Positions 61,744 through 64,000 of a stretch of 64,000 bases of DNA are shown here, one piece after another. The stretch comes from Gemmatimonadota bacterium (GTDB lineage Bacteria > Gemmatimonadota > Gemmatimonadetes > Longimicrobiales > Gaopeijiaceae): positions 58,285 to 122,284 of the forward strand of contig JAPPNN010000027.1 in NCBI GenBank assembly GCA_028873815.1. The letters are read 5' to 3'. Under the pieces are notes generated by a model. It made no database searches. It had not been told where the DNA came from and saw only the letters and a list, made by a program, of their open reading frames with translations. The translations under genes were made by a program, and so were the position numbers. Every line of letters begins with the position of its first letter. Positions within the stretch are counted from its first letter, which is position 1.

Positions 61744-63723
61744 TCAAACAGACGTTGCGGGCTGCTCCCCGGTGCCATCTGCCGCTTCGTCGCCGTTAGC
61801 GTCCGCCGTTTCCCCTTCGGTGGCGCCACCCGCTACCTCGTCGGCTACGGCTACCGCGGCTTGCTGGGCAGCGTCTACTTCGGCCTCCTCGGCAGCATCC
61901 GCCGCGGCCTCCGGGGCAACATCCGCTGCGGCCTCCTGGGCAACATCTGCCGCTGCCTCCTCGCTGTTGGCGTCCGCTGCCTCCTCGGCCGCGTCGGACT
62001 CGCGCCTTCTTTCGGGTGCCTCGAGCACTTCGAGCACGATACGGCGCTCCCCCGCGTCCGAGGCGATCACCCGGATGGGAACGACATCGCCAGCGGAATA
62101 GCGATCTTCGATCTCGTCCGCCGCAACCGCGGAATGAGAGCCCGGCACGAACCCCTCGACACCGTCGCCCAGGTCCACAATCAGGCCTCTGTCCTGGATG
62201 CGCACGACGCGGCCATCCTGCTCGTAGTCCTTGTGGAAACGCGAGACCAGCTGCGGCCACGGATCATCGTACAACTGCTTGATCCCCAAGGAGATCCGCT
62301 TGTTGTCCGAATCCACGTCGAGCACCATGACATCCACGGTCTCGCCCTTTTGCACCACCTCCGACGGGTGCTCGACCCGCCGCGTCCAGCTCATGTCGGA
62401 AACGTGCACCAACCCATCGATCCCCGGCTCGATTTCAACGAACGCGCCGAAGGAAGTCAGATTGCGTACGGTGCCGGTCAACCTGGTCCCGGTCGGATAC
62501 TTGAGCGGCAGGGCCAGCCATGGATCCTCCTCAATCTGCTTCATGCCGAGGGAGATCTTCTGGTCCTTCGGGTCCACCTTCAGCACCACCGCCTCGATCT
62601 CGTCGCCAATAGACACGAGCTTGGACGGGTGCCGCACATTGCGGGTCCAGGACATCTCGGAGATGTGAACCAGGCCCTCGACGCCCTTCTGAAGCTCCAC
62701 GAACGCCCCGTAGTTCGTGATCGATACGACCTTGCCCCGGACGCGGGCGCCCACGGGATAGCGCTCCTCGATATCCGTCCACGGATACGGAAGCAGCTGT
62801 TTCAGTCCCAGCGAGATGCGCTCGCGGTCCCAGTCGATGTCCAGCACCTTGATGTCGAGGCGCGCGCCGATATCCACCACCTCCGAGGGGTGGCCGACCC
62901 GGCCCCACGACATGTCGGTGATGTGGAGCAGGCCGTCGAGACCGCCGAGATCGATGAACGCCCCGAAGTCCGTGATGTTCTTGACGACGCCCTCGCGCAC
63001 CTGGCCGGTGAGAAGCTCCTTGACCAGCGTGGAACGCTTCTTCTTGCGCTCGCGTTCGAGAATGACACGCCGCGACACGACGATGTTCCGCCGGCGCTTG
63101 TTCAGCTTGATGATCTTGAAATCGTAGATATCGCCAATCAGGTCCTCGATGTTCGGGACCCGGCGAAGCGCGATCTGGGAACCGGGCAGGAAGGCGTCGA
63201 CGCCCATGATGTCGACCGTCACACCGCCCTTGATCTTGCGCGTCAGGAGTCCCTTCACCGGCTGGTCGTTCTCGAACGCGTCCTTGATCAGCTCCCAGAC
63301 CCGGAGGAAGTCCGCCTTCTTCTTGGACAGGACGACGACGCCGTCTTCGTCCTCGAGGCTCTCGAGAAGCACCTCGACATCCTGTCCAGGCTCGATCGCG
63401 TCGGGGTCCTTGAACTCTTCGAGCGGTACGGCCCCTTCGCTCTTGAAGCCGAATTCGAGGATGACGGTGGACTCGGTCGTGCGAAGGACCCTGGCCTGCA
63501 CGACCTGACCCTCACGGATATCGCCGCGGGCGGTCTGGTGCTCGGAGAGCATCGCCTCGAAGTCGTCGCGAGAGACGTCGAGGACCTCTTCGCCATATGG
63601 ATCGTTGAACAGCTCCGGTGAGATTCCGCCTGGAAGCCCGGAGCCGTCAGCAGCGGTGTCGGGAGTGGGACCGTGGCCGTCGGGGGCCGTTTGAGAATCC
63701 TGGGGTTCGTTCATGGCATGCAT
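61744..63723 (-). CDS. rpsA: 30S ribosomal protein S1 with acidic low-complexity C-terminus
   Basis: A 659-residue S1 protein (E. coli S1 is 557). After an N-terminal segment and a short first domain, six S1 repeats are visible: REGQVVQARVL, NDQPVKGLLTRK, TGQVREGVVKNITDFGAFIDLGG, VGARVRGKVVSITNYGAFVELQ, TGTRLTGTVRNLTSFGAFVEIE and DGRVVRIQDRGLIVDLGDGVEGF. The last 88 residues (61744-62010) are an Ala/Glu/Asp-rich repeat (EEAAADVAQEAAADVAPEAAAD) not seen in typical S1. It brings mRNA to the ribosome. Either ATG 63723 or 63714 is plausible; no Shine-Dalgarno is visible, as is common for S1 genes. Confidence 0.93.
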   Translation of the reverse strand: MHAMNEPQDSQTAPDGHGPTPDTAADGSGLPGGISPELFNDPYGEEVLDVSRDDFEAMLSEHQTARGDIREGQVVQARVLRTTESTVILEFGFKSEGAVPLEEFKDPDAIEPGQDVEVLLESLEDEDGVVVLSKKKADFLRVWELIKDAFENDQPVKGLLTRKIKGGVTVDIMGVDAFLPGSQIALRRVPNIEDLIGDIYDFKIIKLNKRRRNIVVSRRVILERERKKKRSTLVKELLTGQVREGVVKNITDFGAFIDLGGLDGLLHITDMSWGRVGHPSEVVDIGARLDIKVLDIDWDRERISLGLKQLLPYPWTDIEERYPVGARVRGKVVSITNYGAFVELQKGVEGLVHISEMSWTRNVRHPSKLVSIGDEIEAVVLKVDPKDQKISLGMKQIEEDPWLALPLKYPTGTRLTGTVRNLTSFGAFVEIEPGIDGLVHVSDMSWTRRVEHPSEVVQKGETVDVMVLDVDSDNKRISLGIKQLYDDPWPQLVSRFHKDYEQDGRVVRIQDRGLIVDLGDGVEGFVPGSHSAVAADEIEDRYSAGDVVPIRVIASDAGERRIVLEVLEAPERRRESDAAEEAADANSEEAAADVAQEAAADVAPEAAADAAEEAEVDAAQQAAVAVADEVAGGATEGETADANGDEAADGTGEQPATSV

Positions 63724-64000
63724 CGCCGGCTTGCGAGCCCGGCGCTCCGGTACGATTTGCCGGCCCGTGGAACGTGCGGGAGACCGGATTGAGTGAAGAT
63801 GAAGGCCGCGCAGACCTGCCCGCGGTAGCGCGCAACCGATGTGCTGTTTCACGGGATGACAAGGGCCGCAAAGTCGGGCCCACGGTCGTTCCCAGTGCAG
63901 AGTACAGTCTTGAAGGATAATGCAATCCGGCACTCAAGGGGAGTCCTAGTCTTGTCCAACGGCAAATGAGCCTGAACGCGGGGCCGGTTTCCAGCGGGAA
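63724..64000. other. Upstream region of rpsA at window edge
   Basis: 277 nt with no gene that I can support. A short open frame on the minus strand here shows no recognisable domain. No clear sigma70 hexamer pair or ribosome-binding site could be fixed. The usual cmk gene is not visible within the window. Confidence 0.4.

Noticed and set aside
61861..63621. 586-codon plus frame within rpsA
   Set aside because: Antisense shadow of six S1 domains.
1..64000. Selenoprotein gene with in-frame TGA
   Set aside because: I found no gene that continues through a TGA with a convincing downstream domain; a dedicated SECIS scan would be needed to be sure.
1..64000. CRISPR arrays, insertion sequences, phage genes
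   Set aside because: No regular spacer-repeat pattern, transposase or integrase was seen; the only repeats are the short ones listed.

Overview
The window is about two-thirds G+C and almost completely coding. It looks like a chromosomal segment of a diderm bacterium. Lipid A (LpxH-like), Mla lipid transport, LspA with many lipobox lipoproteins, a SusC/SusD pair, Asp-box (VPS10-like) secreted propellers and a DUF6702 protein together suggest Gemmatimonadota or a close relative. That placement is inference from gene content; no rRNA is present. No CRISPR array, insertion sequence or phage was seen.

Layout. 1-4.8 kb: envelope genes (partial lipoprotein, LpxH-like hydrolase, DUF5683 protein, lipid kinase, acyltransferase) around a selenocysteine tRNA. 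4.9-8.5 kb: deoC followed by a two-domain aldehyde dehydrogenase of ALDH16 type, a likely deoxyribose-phosphate to acetate route. 8.5-18 kb: an outer-membrane uptake locus (SusC, SusD, small lipoproteins, a 1050-residue Asp-box propeller). 18.3-21.1 kb: RidA, a D-threonine-aldolase/D-serine-dehydratase-like PLP enzyme and a CxCC propeller lipoprotein. 21.4-24.5 kb: a protein joining an HExxH protease domain, a TolB-like propeller and an outer-membrane barrel. 24.5-27.7 kb: the Mla operon with a coupled outer-membrane protein. 27.8-33.8 kb: DUF6702 protein, YVTN propeller, CNNM/CorC protein, lspA, tmRNA, dus, ptsN and a minimal FlgD-like/sorting-domain protein.

From 34 kb to the right edge nearly every gene is on the minus strand, many with 1-16 nt overlaps: selB-recO, bifunctional nuclease, metK, a regulatory phosphotransferase cascade (EI, HPr, mannose-type EIIA, HPr kinase, hibernation factor), a glycosyltransferase, nusB, riboflavin genes (ribH, ribBA, ribE, ribD), purM, a PfkB kinase, argS, an FmdB-like zinc ribbon, a propionyl-CoA to succinyl-CoA block (mutase, BCCP, biotin carboxylase, PDZ protein, carboxyltransferase), a periplasmic binding protein and rpsA.

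Functional links. tRNA-Sec and SelB, 30 kb apart, show that the organism decodes UGA as selenocysteine, although no selenoprotein was recognised here. The riboflavin set has all enzyme domains, but the GTP cyclohydrolase II half of RibBA lacks its zinc cysteines, so that step may be supplied elsewhere. The phosphotransferase genes lack any sugar permease and appear regulatory.
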